This document shows positions 9,005-17,866 of a stretch of 64,000 nucleotides of DNA, one piece after another (within the stretch, counting starts at the first letter, position 1; each line of letters begins with the position of its first letter). Source of the stretch: Paraburkholderia aspalathi (GTDB lineage Bacteria > Pseudomonadota > Gammaproteobacteria > Burkholderiales > Burkholderiaceae). The stretch lies in contig NZ_FPBH01000014.1 in assembly GCF_900116445.1 (NCBI RefSeq), positions 1 to 64,000 on the forward strand, written 5' to 3'. A model generated the notes under the pieces. That model saw only the letters and a list, made by a program, of their open reading frames with translations, had not been told where the DNA came from and searched no databases. Made by a program: the position numbers and the translations under genes.

Positions 9005-10051
9005 ATGGGAAGCCGTCCACGCTTCATCGATGACCTGTCGCGCGCCGCATCCGACGCCCCCGGGTCCGATCCACTCACCGCTTTATCCGACGACGCCCTG
9101 CTCGACGCCTATTCCCGCACCGTGATCGGCGCGCTGGAACGCGTTCAGCAGGCGGTCGCCTTCATTTCCGTCGAACGCCGGCTGCCCGGCGCGCCGTCCG
9201 GGCGCGATAGCCGCGGCGCACGCGGCGGCACCGGTTCGGGTTTTCTGTTCACGCCGGACGGCTATCTGCTCACCAACAGCCACGTCGTGCACGGCGCCAC
9301 GCACATCACCGTGACGCTCGCCGACGGCGCTAAATTTGATGCCGATCTGGTCGGCGACGACCCCGGCAGCGATCTGGCCGTGCTGCGCATCGGCTCGCCG
9401 GAGCCCTTGCCACATGTCGAACTCGGCGAATCGTCGAAGCTGCGCGTCGGCCAGATCGCGATCGCGGTCGGCAATCCGCTCGGCCTCGCGCAAACCGTGA
9501 CGACCGGCGTCGTCTCCGCACTCGGCCGCTCGCTGCGTTCGAATTCGGGCCGCATGATCTACGACGTGATCCAGACGGATGCCGCGCTCAATCCCGGCAA
9601 TTCGGGCGGCCCGCTGATTAATTCGGCCGGCCAGGTGATCGGCGTGAACACCGCGATCATTCCCGGCGCGCAAGCGATCTGCTTCGCCACCGCGATCGAT
9701 ACGGCCAAGTGGGTCATCATGCAGATCTTCGCGCACGGCCGCGTGCGGCGCGCGTACATCGGCGTGGCCGGCACCACGAGGCCGCTGTCGCGCCGCGTGC
9801 AGCGCTATTTCGGCCTGAGTTCGGAGAGCGGCGTGCACGTCATGGAAATCGTCAAAGGCAGCCCGGCCGCGCTCGGCGGTCTGCGCACCGATGACACGAT
9901 CGTCGCGATCGATGCGCTCGCGGTGCAAGATGTCGATAGCCTGCAACGCACGCTCGATGTTTCGCGTATCGACAAGCCGGTTAACGTGACCGTGTTACGC
10001 GGCGCGCAACGGCTCGAATTGACCTTGACGCCGGTGGAGCAGACGAGCTGA
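9005..10051 (+). CDS. HtrA/DegP-like serine protease with PDZ domain
   Basis: This 348-residue protein has a trypsin-like domain with catalytic His93 (LLTNSHVVHG), Asp123 (DPGSDLAVLRIG) and Ser200 (LNPGNSGGPL), followed by one PDZ domain (about 245-345, with the binding-loop region YFGLSSESGVHVMEIVKGSPA). The ATG at 9005 has a CCGGAG site. No signal peptide or membrane anchor is seen at this start or upstream, which is unusual because HtrA proteases are mostly periplasmic. It may be a cytoplasmic member. A terminator follows. Confidence 0.9.
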   Translation: MGSRPRFIDDLSRAASDAPGSDPLTALSDDALLDAYSRTVIGALERVQQAVAFISVERRLPGAPSGRDSRGARGGTGSGFLFTPDGYLLTNSHVVHGATHITVTLADGAKFDADLVGDDPGSDLAVLRIGSPEPLPHVELGESSKLRVGQIAIAVGNPLGLAQTVTTGVVSALGRSLRSNSGRMIYDVIQTDAALNPGNSGGPLINSAGQVIGVNTAIIPGAQAICFATAIDTAKWVIMQIFAHGRVRRAYIGVAGTTRPLSRRVQRYFGLSSESGVHVMEIVKGSPAALGGLRTDDTIVAIDALAVQDVDSLQRTLDVSRIDKPVNVTVLRGAQRLELTLTPVEQTS

Positions 10052-10080
10052 TTCACTCGACTGGCAGTGGTGGAAAATAA

Positions 10081-10116
10081 AAAAGCCTCGCACTCAATTA
10101 AGCGCGAGGCTTTTTT
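10081..10116 (+). terminator. Rho-independent terminator after HtrA-like gene
   Basis: The stem GCCTCGC/GCGAGGC is preceded by an A run and followed by six Ts, about 30 bases after the protease stop codon. Confidence 0.88.
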
Positions 10117-10192
10117 CTGCATGCGGCGCATCAGCAAAGACGCGCCGCTCAACTGCACTTTCAACTGCACCTAAGCGATTGAAGCCAACCGC

Positions 10193-11926
10193 TTACTGGA
10201 TCACCCGCGTCACACCACGGCCGCGCGGATCGGCTGCCGCTTCCGGCGTATCGCCATTGACCTTGATCGCCTGGATGTCGCCGCTGAAATCCTGCCCCTT
10301 CAGCGTGTAGCCCTTGGCTTCGATCTGCTTGGCGAGCTCGCCGTCGATCGGCTTGTACGGCTCCCAGAAAATCGTGTTCGGCGGCAACAGCTGGTGATGG
10401 AAGCGCATCGCGCCCACGGCTTCCGGCAACGGCATGTTGAAGTCGTAGATGTTGTTGATCACCTGGAAGATCGACGTGAAGATACGCGAGCCACCCGGCG
10501 TGCCGATCACGAGCGACACCTTGCCGTCCTTCGTCAGAATCGTCGGGCTCATCGACGACAACGGGCGCTTCTTCGGTTCGATCGAATTCGCGTCGCTGCC
10601 CACCACGCCGAACATGTTCGCGACACCCGGCTTCGCAGAGAAGTCGTCCATCTCGTCGTTCAGCACGATGCCTGTGCGATCCGCCACCACACCCGACCCA
10701 AAGTAGCCGTTGATGGTGTACGTGTTCGACACCGCATTACCCCACTTGTCGATCACCGAGAAGTGCGTGGTTTCCGCTTTCTCCGGCATCGTTGTGCCCA
10801 GACCCGGCTGCACGCTCTTCGTATCCGACGGCGTATTCGGGTTCACTTCCGCGGCACGTTTGGCGATGTACGCGTCGTCGGTCAGTTGCGCGACCGGCAC
10901 CTTGTAGAAGTCCGGATCGCCGAGATACTGCGCGCGATCGGCGAACACGCGCTTCTCGATCTCAGCAATCAGGTGCACGTATTGCGCGGAATTAAGCGTG
11001 ACGTCCTTGAAGTCGGGCGCAATGTCGGCCTTCATCTTCAGCAACTGCACGAGACCGATACCGCCCGAGCTTGGGGGCGGCGCGGTAATCACGCGATAGC
11101 CGTTCCAGTCCGCCTGGATCGGCTGACGCCAGACCGCCTTGTACTGTTGCAGATCGGCCTTCGTAATCAGACCGTGACCGCGCATGGACGCCGCGATCAG
11201 ATCAGCCGTCTTGCCCTGGTAGAAGTCTTTCGCGCCCTGATCCGAAATACGCTGCAGCACCGCGGCGAGATCCGGTTGCTTGAAGTTGACGCCCTGCTTC
11301 AGGTTGCCGAAGTAGGTATCGAAGTTGGTCTTGCCGGCAAAGTCTTTCGCTGCGTCGTCGCGGCGTTGCTGCAACTGCTCGCTGACTTCGAAGCCGTCAC
11401 GTGCGTAATGAATGGCCGGTGCGAGCACCTGCTTCCATTTGAGCTTGCCGAAGCGGCGCTGCGCTTGCCACATGCCGTCAACGGTGCCCGGCACACCCAC
11501 CGCGCGATAACCGAACAGGCTCATACCCTTGATGACCTCGCCCTTGTCGTCGAGGTACATGTTCTTCGTCGCGGCCAGCGGGGCGCGTTCGCGATAGTCG
11601 AGGAAGTACGGCTTGCCGTCGACATACAGCGTCATGAAACCGCCGCCGCCGATATTGCCCGCTTCCGGATACGTCACGGCAAGCGTGAAGGCAATCGCGA
11701 CTGCCGCGTCGACGGCGTTACCGCCTTCCTTGAAGATCTGTTCCGCGGCGTCGGCGCTGTACTTGTCGGCTACCGCAATGGCGGACGCCGTGAGAACTGC
11801 CGGCTGCGCTTTCTCGGGCGCTTTGGCAAAGGCTGGAGTAGCTTCGAGAAAACCGCTCGAAACGGAGATGAGTGCGACCAGCGCAAGTCCGCTAACGGAC
11901 GGCTTGGCGTTGTGAAACAACTTCAT
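10193..11926 (-). CDS. ggt: Gamma-glutamyltransferase
   Basis: This 577-residue secreted enzyme hydrolyses glutathione and transfers its gamma-glutamyl group. A signal peptide occupies about residues 1-34 (ending TPAFAKA). The proenzyme cleaves itself before the catalytic threonine in KAETTHFSVIDKWGNAVS (about 385). The small subunit then contains the oxyanion and substrate motifs (PLSSMSPTI; GTPGGSRI). The large-subunit motif GNIGGGGFMTLYVDG is also present. It is a periplasmic single gene, with about 230 bases of upstream DNA before the MFS gene. Confidence 0.95.
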   Translation of the reverse strand: MKLFHNAKPSVSGLALVALISVSSGFLEATPAFAKAPEKAQPAVLTASAIAVADKYSADAAEQIFKEGGNAVDAAVAIAFTLAVTYPEAGNIGGGGFMTLYVDGKPYFLDYRERAPLAATKNMYLDDKGEVIKGMSLFGYRAVGVPGTVDGMWQAQRRFGKLKWKQVLAPAIHYARDGFEVSEQLQQRRDDAAKDFAGKTNFDTYFGNLKQGVNFKQPDLAAVLQRISDQGAKDFYQGKTADLIAASMRGHGLITKADLQQYKAVWRQPIQADWNGYRVITAPPPSSGGIGLVQLLKMKADIAPDFKDVTLNSAQYVHLIAEIEKRVFADRAQYLGDPDFYKVPVAQLTDDAYIAKRAAEVNPNTPSDTKSVQPGLGTTMPEKAETTHFSVIDKWGNAVSNTYTINGYFGSGVVADRTGIVLNDEMDDFSAKPGVANMFGVVGSDANSIEPKKRPLSSMSPTILTKDGKVSLVIGTPGGSRIFTSIFQVINNIYDFNMPLPEAVGAMRFHHQLLPPNTIFWEPYKPIDGELAKQIEAKGYTLKGQDFSGDIQAIKVNGDTPEAAADPRGRGVTRVIQ

Positions 11927-12159
11927 TGGTTATATCCCCCAAGACGACTTCTTCATCTGACGATAACAAAAGCTGCCTTGGGCTTATAACATGCCGGTCC
12001 GGCAATTGCGAAGCTGTTGCACGCATATGGTGCATGTTGCAGCACACAAAAATTACCCTATCTAACGACGCTAATTGCCGCGAGTAGCCGTGCTCGAATC
12101 GGCGTCGAACACAATCGGTGCGCCGCACCACGAAGCGCAGCGCGCGCTGGGTTGAACAC

Positions 12160-13569
12160 TCAGGCGCTACCGCGGCTGCCGCGTGCGATTTCGTCGCCGG
12201 CGCCTTGCGGCAAGCGCGCGGTCACCGGAATCGACAGGAACGAGAACAAGCCGACCACGAGAAACGCCGGCCAGAAGTCGGAGAACACGATCGTCGAATG
12301 ACCCTGCACGTTATGCGAGATTTGCAGCACGATGCCGGCAATCGTCACGCCGAGCCCCAACGAGATTTGCTGGATCACACTCGCGACGCTCGTCGCGCGG
12401 CCAACGTCGCGGCTTGGAATATCCGCATACGCCAACGTATTCAACGAGGTGAATTGCAAGGACGGGAAAAAGCCGCCGAACAGCACCACACACCAGATCA
12501 ACCAATGCGGCGTACCAGGAAAGAACAGACCGTAGACGGCAATCGCGAGTCCCGCGCAACCGGCATTGAACATCAGCACCGTGCGAAAACCGAACCGTTC
12601 GAGAATGCGCGACGCAGCCGCTTTCATGAAGATCGAGCCGAATGCGGACGCGCAGGTAATCGACCCTGACTTGAACGCGGTCATGCCCAGACCTTCCTGC
12701 AAGGCGAGCGGCAACAGAAACGGCACCGCGCCGAGGCCAATGCGAAACAGCGAGCCGCCCACCACGCTCGCGTGAAAACTCGGAATGCGCAACAGCCGTA
12801 AATCGAGCACCGGCAATTCGACGCGGTTCGCGTACAACACGTATACCACCAGCAGCAGCACGCCGATCACGCACATGCTGACCGATACCGTGTTGGACAC
12901 CAGTTCGCCGCCTACCAGCGAGAGCCCCAGCATGAACAGCGACGCCCCGCTCGCCGACAACACGAAGCCGGTCCAGTCGAGCCGGCCGGGATGCGCTTCA
13001 CGCACGTTGGCGATGTGCTTGTTCGCGAGCCAGATACCCAGCAGGCCGATTGGAATGTTGATGAAGAAGATCAAGCGCCAGTGCAGATAGGTCGTGATGA
13101 AACCACCCAACGGCGGCCCGAGTACCGGCCCGAGCAACGCGGGCACCGTCAGATAGTTGACCGCGCGAATGAAGTCCGACTTCGGCACCGAGCGAAAAAT
13201 GATGATGCGCCCTACCGGCACCATCATCGCGCCGCCGAGGCCTTGCACGAAGCGCGCAACCACGAAGGTGCCGAGTGACGTGGACGCCGCGCACATCAGC
13301 GAGCCGGCCATGAAGACGCCGATTGCCGTGCGAAACACCGTGCGCGAACCGAAGCGGTCAGCAACCCAGCCGCAAATCGGAATGAAGACGCCGAGGCCGA
13401 TGACATAAGCCGTCACGGCGAGCTTGAGGGTGATGGGGTCCTGGCCGAGATCGCGCGCCAGAACGGGCAGCGACGTCACGATGACCGTGCCGTCCACATT
13501 TTCCATGAACATCGCACACGCGACGATCAGCGGAACGATGAAAGTGCCTAAAGCGAGAGGCATTGGCAT
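12160..13569 (-). CDS. MFS transporter, DHA2 (EmrB/QacA-like) family
   Basis: This is a proton-driven exporter of about 469 residues with some 14 membrane helices. The DHA2 opening (FMENVDGTVIVTSLPVLARDLG) and motif A (GWVADRFGSRTVFRTAIG) are clear; the helix 5 motif C region follows (PALLGPVLGPPLGGFIT). The ATG at 13569 starts directly before helix 1. The frame is open to a TTG at 13626, so the start is uncertain by up to 19 residues. No MFP (EmrA-like) partner is adjacent. The substrate is unknown. Confidence 0.88.
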   Translation of the reverse strand: MPMPLALGTFIVPLIVACAMFMENVDGTVIVTSLPVLARDLGQDPITLKLAVTAYVIGLGVFIPICGWVADRFGSRTVFRTAIGVFMAGSLMCAASTSLGTFVVARFVQGLGGAMMVPVGRIIIFRSVPKSDFIRAVNYLTVPALLGPVLGPPLGGFITTYLHWRLIFFINIPIGLLGIWLANKHIANVREAHPGRLDWTGFVLSASGASLFMLGLSLVGGELVSNTVSVSMCVIGVLLLVVYVLYANRVELPVLDLRLLRIPSFHASVVGGSLFRIGLGAVPFLLPLALQEGLGMTAFKSGSITCASAFGSIFMKAAASRILERFGFRTVLMFNAGCAGLAIAVYGLFFPGTPHWLIWCVVLFGGFFPSLQFTSLNTLAYADIPSRDVGRATSVASVIQQISLGLGVTIAGIVLQISHNVQGHSTIVFSDFWPAFLVVGLFSFLSIPVTARLPQGAGDEIARGSRGSA

Positions 13570-13823
13570 GACGACGGGTTGCAAGGCCGTCGGTGTAAAG
13601 CTGCGATTATGGCATCGCATCGACAACAGATGTTGTTAAGTGAAGCCTTTTCGTACTTGCACAGACGACGCATTGCTATCTGCCGCCCAATAGTTGAGCG
13701 CGCAACGAAGCTGAGTTGATTGCGAAAAAACAGAAGGGGAGAAAATCGACGCGATGGTGAGCCGGCATACAGTCGGCTCACCATGCAATACAGCGGTAAT
13801 TCAGAAGCGAGACTTGACGAGAC

Positions 13824-14588
13824 TTAGCGCGATGCACTGACCAGCGGTTGCAGCTGCGGCAGAATCTCGGTGCTTGCGCGAGCGACGTCGTTCGGGAAGT
13901 CGATCTCGATCCACGGCGCGCCGGTCACGTCGGCCGTGTCGAACACCTGGCTGCGTTCCAGCAGCAGGTCGCGCACCGCTTCTTCGTGCGGCATGTTGGC
14001 CCGGCCGCTATCCACGTAGCCCGCAACGATCTCCGCAAAACGTTGCGCGGTTTCCTGACGGAAGCGGAAGAAGCCCACCGATTCGCCGATGGTGTCGTAG
14101 TCGAGATTGACAGCGAGCTGCTTGCGCAATTCGACCGGCACGCCGTCTTTCAGGCACAGCTTGACGGGTTCGTCGCCAGCTTCGAAGTCACGGTCGATCA
14201 ACAGGCGGTTGACCGTCTCACCCTTCACCAGCGCGCTCAGAATGCGCTCGTCGTAGAGCACGTCGGCGTCCATCAGCAGCACGTCGCCGCCGCGCGTCAG
14301 CGCCTCGGCCACCGTGTGCACCGTCAACACGCTGCCCAGGTCGTAACGCGAGTTCAGGACCGTTTCCACCTTATGCGGCCAATTGATCCGCTCCAGTTCC
14401 GCCTGCACCGATTCCGGCTGAAAACCGAGCGCCAGCACGACGTCGGTCACGCCGGCGGTTTCCAGCATTTGCAGATGCCGTTCGAGCAGGCTCATGCCGT
14501 CGAACTGCAACAGGCACTTCGGGAACTGTGCCTGCGGCGGTTGCTGGAGACGCAGGCCGAGGCCCGCTGCGAGGATGATGGCACGCAT
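13824..14588 (-). CDS. Nucleotidyltransferase, sugar-phosphate/phosphocholine cytidylyltransferase type
   Basis: This 254-residue protein has the NTP-transferase signature at its start (IILAAGLGLRLQQPP, then FPKCLLQFDGMSLLERHLQ) and the metal-binding LLMDADVLYD near residue 100. This fold charges a phospho-alcohol or sugar phosphate with a nucleotide. The closest pattern is the phosphocholine-cytidylyltransferase-like group. It is the last gene of a four-gene operon with a CDP-alcohol phosphatidyltransferase, so I infer that it makes the CDP-activated headgroup that enzyme uses. It starts 26 bases after the flippase-like gene. Confidence 0.82.
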   Translation of the reverse strand: MRAIILAAGLGLRLQQPPQAQFPKCLLQFDGMSLLERHLQMLETAGVTDVVLALGFQPESVQAELERINWPHKVETVLNSRYDLGSVLTVHTVAEALTRGGDVLLMDADVLYDERILSALVKGETVNRLLIDRDFEAGDEPVKLCLKDGVPVELRKQLAVNLDYDTIGESVGFFRFRQETAQRFAEIVAGYVDSGRANMPHEEAVRDLLLERSQVFDTADVTGAPWIEIDFPNDVARASTEILPQLQPLVSASR

Positions 14589-14614
14589 GCACAGTCCTTT
14601 AAAGAATTCGGAGA

Positions 14615-15634
14615 TTAATCGACAGCCGGAACGCGCCCCGTGGCGCGCCGCCGTTGCCAGCTTCGTTCGCTGAAGTGCAACACCAATAGTCCGGGCAAAC
14701 CGAGCAGAATTTCACGTGCGCGCTTGGCGAGCGACAACGCCAGCGCCGCATCCGGCGGCAAACCCACGAGCGGCGCGAGCAACAGATAGCCGCCTTCCTG
14801 CACACCGAGCGAGCCCGGGATCATGAACGCCGCGCCACGAATTGCCTGGCCGAGACTTTCGAGCAGCAGTGCGTCGACCCAGTCGACCGGATGGCCGAGA
14901 AAGCGCAGCGCGAGCCACACCTCGACCGTACCGACGATCCAGCCCACCAGACTCAGTGCGAAGCTTGCCGCGACGCGGCCGCGCTCGCGGTAGATGCCCT
15001 GCACGGCGGTGTCGACGGCTTCGGCGCGCGTCATCAGCGACGACCAGTCGCGCTTGCCGAACAGCTTCGAGACCACGCCCAGCAAACGGCCGAACAGGCC
15101 GTGCCGCTGCGCGTAGTAGAAGCCCGCGATCATCGCACCCAGCACGCCGGTGGCAATCAGCGTAGCGGTTCGCAAATCGTGAAGCGCGCCGTGCGCGGCG
15201 TAGGCACCGAACAGCAGCAGCCCGAGCAACGCGAAGACGATTTGCGCGACCGCCTGTGCCGTGGTGCTGACGGTAACGGCTGCGGCCGCGTCACGCATGC
15301 GCATGCCGCGCTGGGACAGTTGCCGCACCATCACCACCGGGCCGCCGATCTGGCCGGCCGGCAACAGGCTATTCACCGATTCGCCGATCCAGCGTGCGAA
15401 CAATGCGTCGCGCACCGTCGCGTTGTGATGCACGCCGTCATGCTGACGCTGGAACAGCACCGAGATTGCGCCGGCGTCGAGCACCAGCGGCACGAGGTGA
15501 AACGCCGCGACAAGCACGAGTCCCCAGCCGGCCGCGGCCAGCGCCGAGGCCACGGAGCCGAAACCCTGCCACGCGAGCAGGCCGACAAAGAGCGCCGTTC
15601 CGATCGACAGCAGAATCAGGGCCGCGCGTGTCAT
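14615..15634 (-). CDS. Flippase-like membrane protein (lysylphosphatidylglycerol synthase TM family)
   Basis: This 339-residue protein has about eight membrane helices and the PF03706-type motifs ARWIGESVNSLLPAGQIGGP (about residue 80) and MIPGSLGVQEGGYLLLAPLVG (about residue 275). The family includes the MprF flippase half, AglD and HpnL. The ATG at 15634 has an AAGGA site and overlaps the upstream stop as ATGA, so translation is probably coupled. It probably moves or handles a lipid made by the neighbouring enzymes. That role is inferred from family and context. Confidence 0.82.
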   Translation of the reverse strand: MTRAALILLSIGTALFVGLLAWQGFGSVASALAAAGWGLVLVAAFHLVPLVLDAGAISVLFQRQHDGVHHNATVRDALFARWIGESVNSLLPAGQIGGPVVMVRQLSQRGMRMRDAAAAVTVSTTAQAVAQIVFALLGLLLFGAYAAHGALHDLRTATLIATGVLGAMIAGFYYAQRHGLFGRLLGVVSKLFGKRDWSSLMTRAEAVDTAVQGIYRERGRVAASFALSLVGWIVGTVEVWLALRFLGHPVDWVDALLLESLGQAIRGAAFMIPGSLGVQEGGYLLLAPLVGLPPDAALALSLAKRAREILLGLPGLLVLHFSERSWQRRRATGRVPAVD

Positions 15635-16461
15635 GCGGGGTCCTTGCGGCGTTTCGTCATCTGACGGAAAACCTGGCGGAAACCGAAGTACGCGATCGCG
15701 TCCTTCATGTTCGAGATGAAACGGCGCCACGGCCGCATGTTCGGGTCGGTGACGTATTCGAAGGTAAGCGACACACGCATTTCGTTTGCGCCGGCCGGCG
15801 TGATGCGATGACGCAGTTTGTCGCCGTCGAAGAACACCAGGCCGCCCGGCGGAATCTGCACCGAGCCGGGTTGATCCGGCACGTCCGGATTGCGCGTATG
15901 CAATTCGTAATCGAGCCGGCATGACGATTCGTCGATCACACCGAGCAGCAGCGTATAACGGCGGCCGTCATAGTACGAAGTATCGTAGTGCCAGCCGATG
16001 TGGTCGCCGGCCCGCGTGTAGTAGTACAGCGCGTAAGCGTGTGGATCGTCCGCAGGCGACACTTGCAGCTTGTCGCCGCTGAGTTGCTCGAGCCAGCCGA
16101 TCAGCTCCTTCGAGCGATACAGTTCGGCGATGAACGGCGCGAGACGATCGATCGTATGACGGCTGACGCTGCCGCCCTGCTTGTGGCCCGGCAGATAGTT
16201 GCGGTTCACTTCGTCGAGGAGACCGCGCGCGCTCTGCACGAGCTGGGCGGTGACTTCGGGCGCAAGGAAATCTTCCAGATACAGGAACGCGCCCTGATCG
16301 GTGAAATCGTTTGAGAGACGGCGTGTGTCGAACGTGCGCGTGCGGCTCGCTACGGCGCGATCGGCATTCGGCGCGGGCACGGCCGACGATGCCAACGAGG
16401 AGGCCGGCGAACGTTCAACTGAATTTGCTGCGATCACGTCGTCTTCGGCGTGCATACTCAT
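15631..16461 (-). CDS. 2OG-Fe(II) oxygenase
   Basis: This 276-residue protein has the iron-binding set His158-x-Asp160 (GWHYDTSYYDG), His218 (GDKLRHRITP), and Arg229 (NEMRVSLTF) to hold 2-oxoglutarate. These enzymes hydroxylate or otherwise oxidise an unactivated carbon. The first 45 residues are low-complexity and probably disordered. It overlaps both neighbours by four bases (ATGA), so it is an integral member of the headgroup operon. It may hydroxylate the headgroup or the lipid. No substrate can be named. Confidence 0.85.
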   Translation of the reverse strand: MSMHAEDDVIAANSVERSPASSLASSAVPAPNADRAVASRTRTFDTRRLSNDFTDQGAFLYLEDFLAPEVTAQLVQSARGLLDEVNRNYLPGHKQGGSVSRHTIDRLAPFIAELYRSKELIGWLEQLSGDKLQVSPADDPHAYALYYYTRAGDHIGWHYDTSYYDGRRYTLLLGVIDESSCRLDYELHTRNPDVPDQPGSVQIPPGGLVFFDGDKLRHRITPAGANEMRVSLTFEYVTDPNMRPWRRFISNMKDAIAYFGFRQVFRQMTKRRKDPA

Positions 16462-17153
16462 TCACTGGCCCACATTTGACTGGTTTCAGACGCCTTGACG
16501 GGGGCAACCGCCGAGCGTGCGGCGCGGCGCGCGACGCGCCAGTAATCGACCACCACCCAGACGGCAAACAGCGGCGCGCCGATCGACGCGACCACAACGA
16601 ACGGCATGACGACGCTCGTCAGCGTGACGATGGGCAGCAGGTACAGCACGTCTTCGGTTTCGAAACCGCCGACCGTTGCCTGCTTGGTCCCTGCCTTGCC
16701 CGCCATCTCCTCGATGCGCATGCGCAGGAAGAAAATCAGCGCGACCGCGACGCCCGCCACGGCACCCAGCCAGCCGGGTGAAACTTTCAATGAGCCGACC
16801 TGCGCCGAACCGACACCCATGCCGACGAACAACATCACGGTCACGAGCGCGTCGCACGCCAGATCGTAAAAATGACCGATCCGGCTCGACTTTCCGCCGA
16901 TGCGCGCGAGTTCGCCATCTGTGTGGTCGACAAAGTTCGACAGCACGATCAGAAAGGCGCCCGCATTGGCCCAGGCAAATCCGCCGTGGGCGAGACAGAG
17001 CGCGCCGGCAAGCCCGATCAGCAGGCGCAGCGTGGTCAGATGGTTCGGCGTGACCCACGTGTTGACGAGCGGCGTGACTAGTCGGCGGGCGAGCCTCGCA
17101 TCCCATGTTCTGGGGGCCGGAACGTTAATTGGAATTGATGGTCGCGAATTCAT
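16458..17153 (-). CDS. CDP-alcohol phosphatidyltransferase family protein
   Basis: This 231-residue membrane protein carries the full family signature D76-x2-D79-G-x2-A-R-x8-G93-x3-D97-x3-D101 (starting FVDHTDGELAR). Such enzymes displace CMP from a CDP-linked alcohol with a second alcohol, forming a phosphodiester, as in phospholipid synthesis. It is the first gene of the four-gene operon, which ends in a nucleotidyltransferase that could supply the CDP-linked substrate. It is preceded by a PmrA-like box at 17196-17212. It is unlike PgsA or PssA in context, so a specialised lipid or phosphodiester product is likely. Confidence 0.87.
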   Translation of the reverse strand: MNSRPSIPINVPAPRTWDARLARRLVTPLVNTWVTPNHLTTLRLLIGLAGALCLAHGGFAWANAGAFLIVLSNFVDHTDGELARIGGKSSRIGHFYDLACDALVTVMLFVGMGVGSAQVGSLKVSPGWLGAVAGVAVALIFFLRMRIEEMAGKAGTKQATVGGFETEDVLYLLPIVTLTSVVMPFVVVASIGAPLFAVWVVVDYWRVARRAARSAVAPVKASETSQMWASE

Positions 17154-17195
17154 AACCCGGAAATATATACGGGATCGTAAAACCTTGCTTCCTTC

Positions 17196-17212
17196 CTTAA
17201 CGTTTTCTTAAG
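17196..17212 (-). promoter_or_regulatory. PmrA/BasR-like box upstream of headgroup operon
   Basis: The plus strand reads CTTAAC-GTTTT-CTTAAG and the minus strand CTTAAG-AAAAC-GTTAAG. Each differs by one base from the PmrA consensus YTTAAK-N5-YTTAAK. A TATATA sequence at 17164-17169 lies about 26 bases downstream on the minus strand and could be the -10 element. PmrA regulates envelope-lipid modification in enteric bacteria, which fits the operon. Binding is inferred. Confidence 0.45.
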
Positions 17213-17394
17213 CGCTTATTGTTGCCGATACGTGTCAGACGCCGGGCAAGATATGCCGAATCACGTTAAAGTGCGAATCCAGTTGCGCCTGTCACGCCCG
17301 ATTAGTTCGATGCGCAATGTCTTTTAGAGGTGCGGTGCATCGCCGCCACCCGTTGCGAACTCACTACATCGAACGCGGGCCGCCATTCACGTAT

Positions 17395-17829
17395 ATGAAA
17401 CGCTTCTTTTCGTCCGGACTCCTTGCGCTGGCTGCCGCCGCGCTGCCGCTCAGCAGTCATGCTGCCGCTCTCGACGCACCGCTCGCCTGCAATGAGAGTG
17501 GTCATCAGTTCATTGCCGATCTCGCCCAGCAGCAGCTGATCGATCCGAAGCCAATGCGGGTCGAAAGCAACTCGATCAATGCGTTTTCGCCGGCGCAGGG
17601 CGCCGACCTGACCGCATTCGGCTTTCACGTTTTCGCGGTGGTCGGCTACGAGAAAGACGACCCAATGTTTCGCGTCGGCGACGGTGAACCCGTGGCCCGC
17701 TCCGCCTATGGCGTCGTGGTGTTCGGCAGCGAATCCAAGGTCCAGGCCGCGCTCACCGAGGCCGGCAGCACAGCGATCGTGCATCGGGTGGCGCCGCTCG
17801 TGACGGCGATTTTCTGCAAGCGGAGTTGA
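17395..17829 (+). CDS. Secreted hypothetical protein
   Basis: This protein is 144 residues long from the ATG at 17395. It has a clear signal peptide (MKRFFSSGLLALAAAALPLSSHAAA). The mature part has two cysteines, one near each end (ACNES and FCKRS), which could form a disulfide in the periplasm. I do not recognise the family. The frame is open to 17317, but only the internal ATG places the signal peptide at the N-terminus. It is divergent from the headgroup operon and convergent with phoX. Confidence 0.7.
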   Translation: MKRFFSSGLLALAAAALPLSSHAAALDAPLACNESGHQFIADLAQQQLIDPKPMRVESNSINAFSPAQGADLTAFGFHVFAVVGYEKDDPMFRVGDGEPVARSAYGVVVFGSESKVQAALTEAGSTAIVHRVAPLVTAIFCKRS

Positions 17830-17866
17830 GGCGGCGGATCGCGCCGCCCTACTCGCCCCTACGCCC

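Noticed and set aside
9083-9946. A 287-codon open frame antisense to the HtrA-like gene
   Set aside because: It has shadow composition (AGDRDADR-like) and overlaps a gene with an intact catalytic triad.
10394-11989. A 531-codon open frame antisense to gamma-glutamyltransferase
   Set aside because: It is rich in Arg, His and Val, typical of the complement of a GC-rich gene, and has no domain features. The opposite strand encodes a complete known enzyme.
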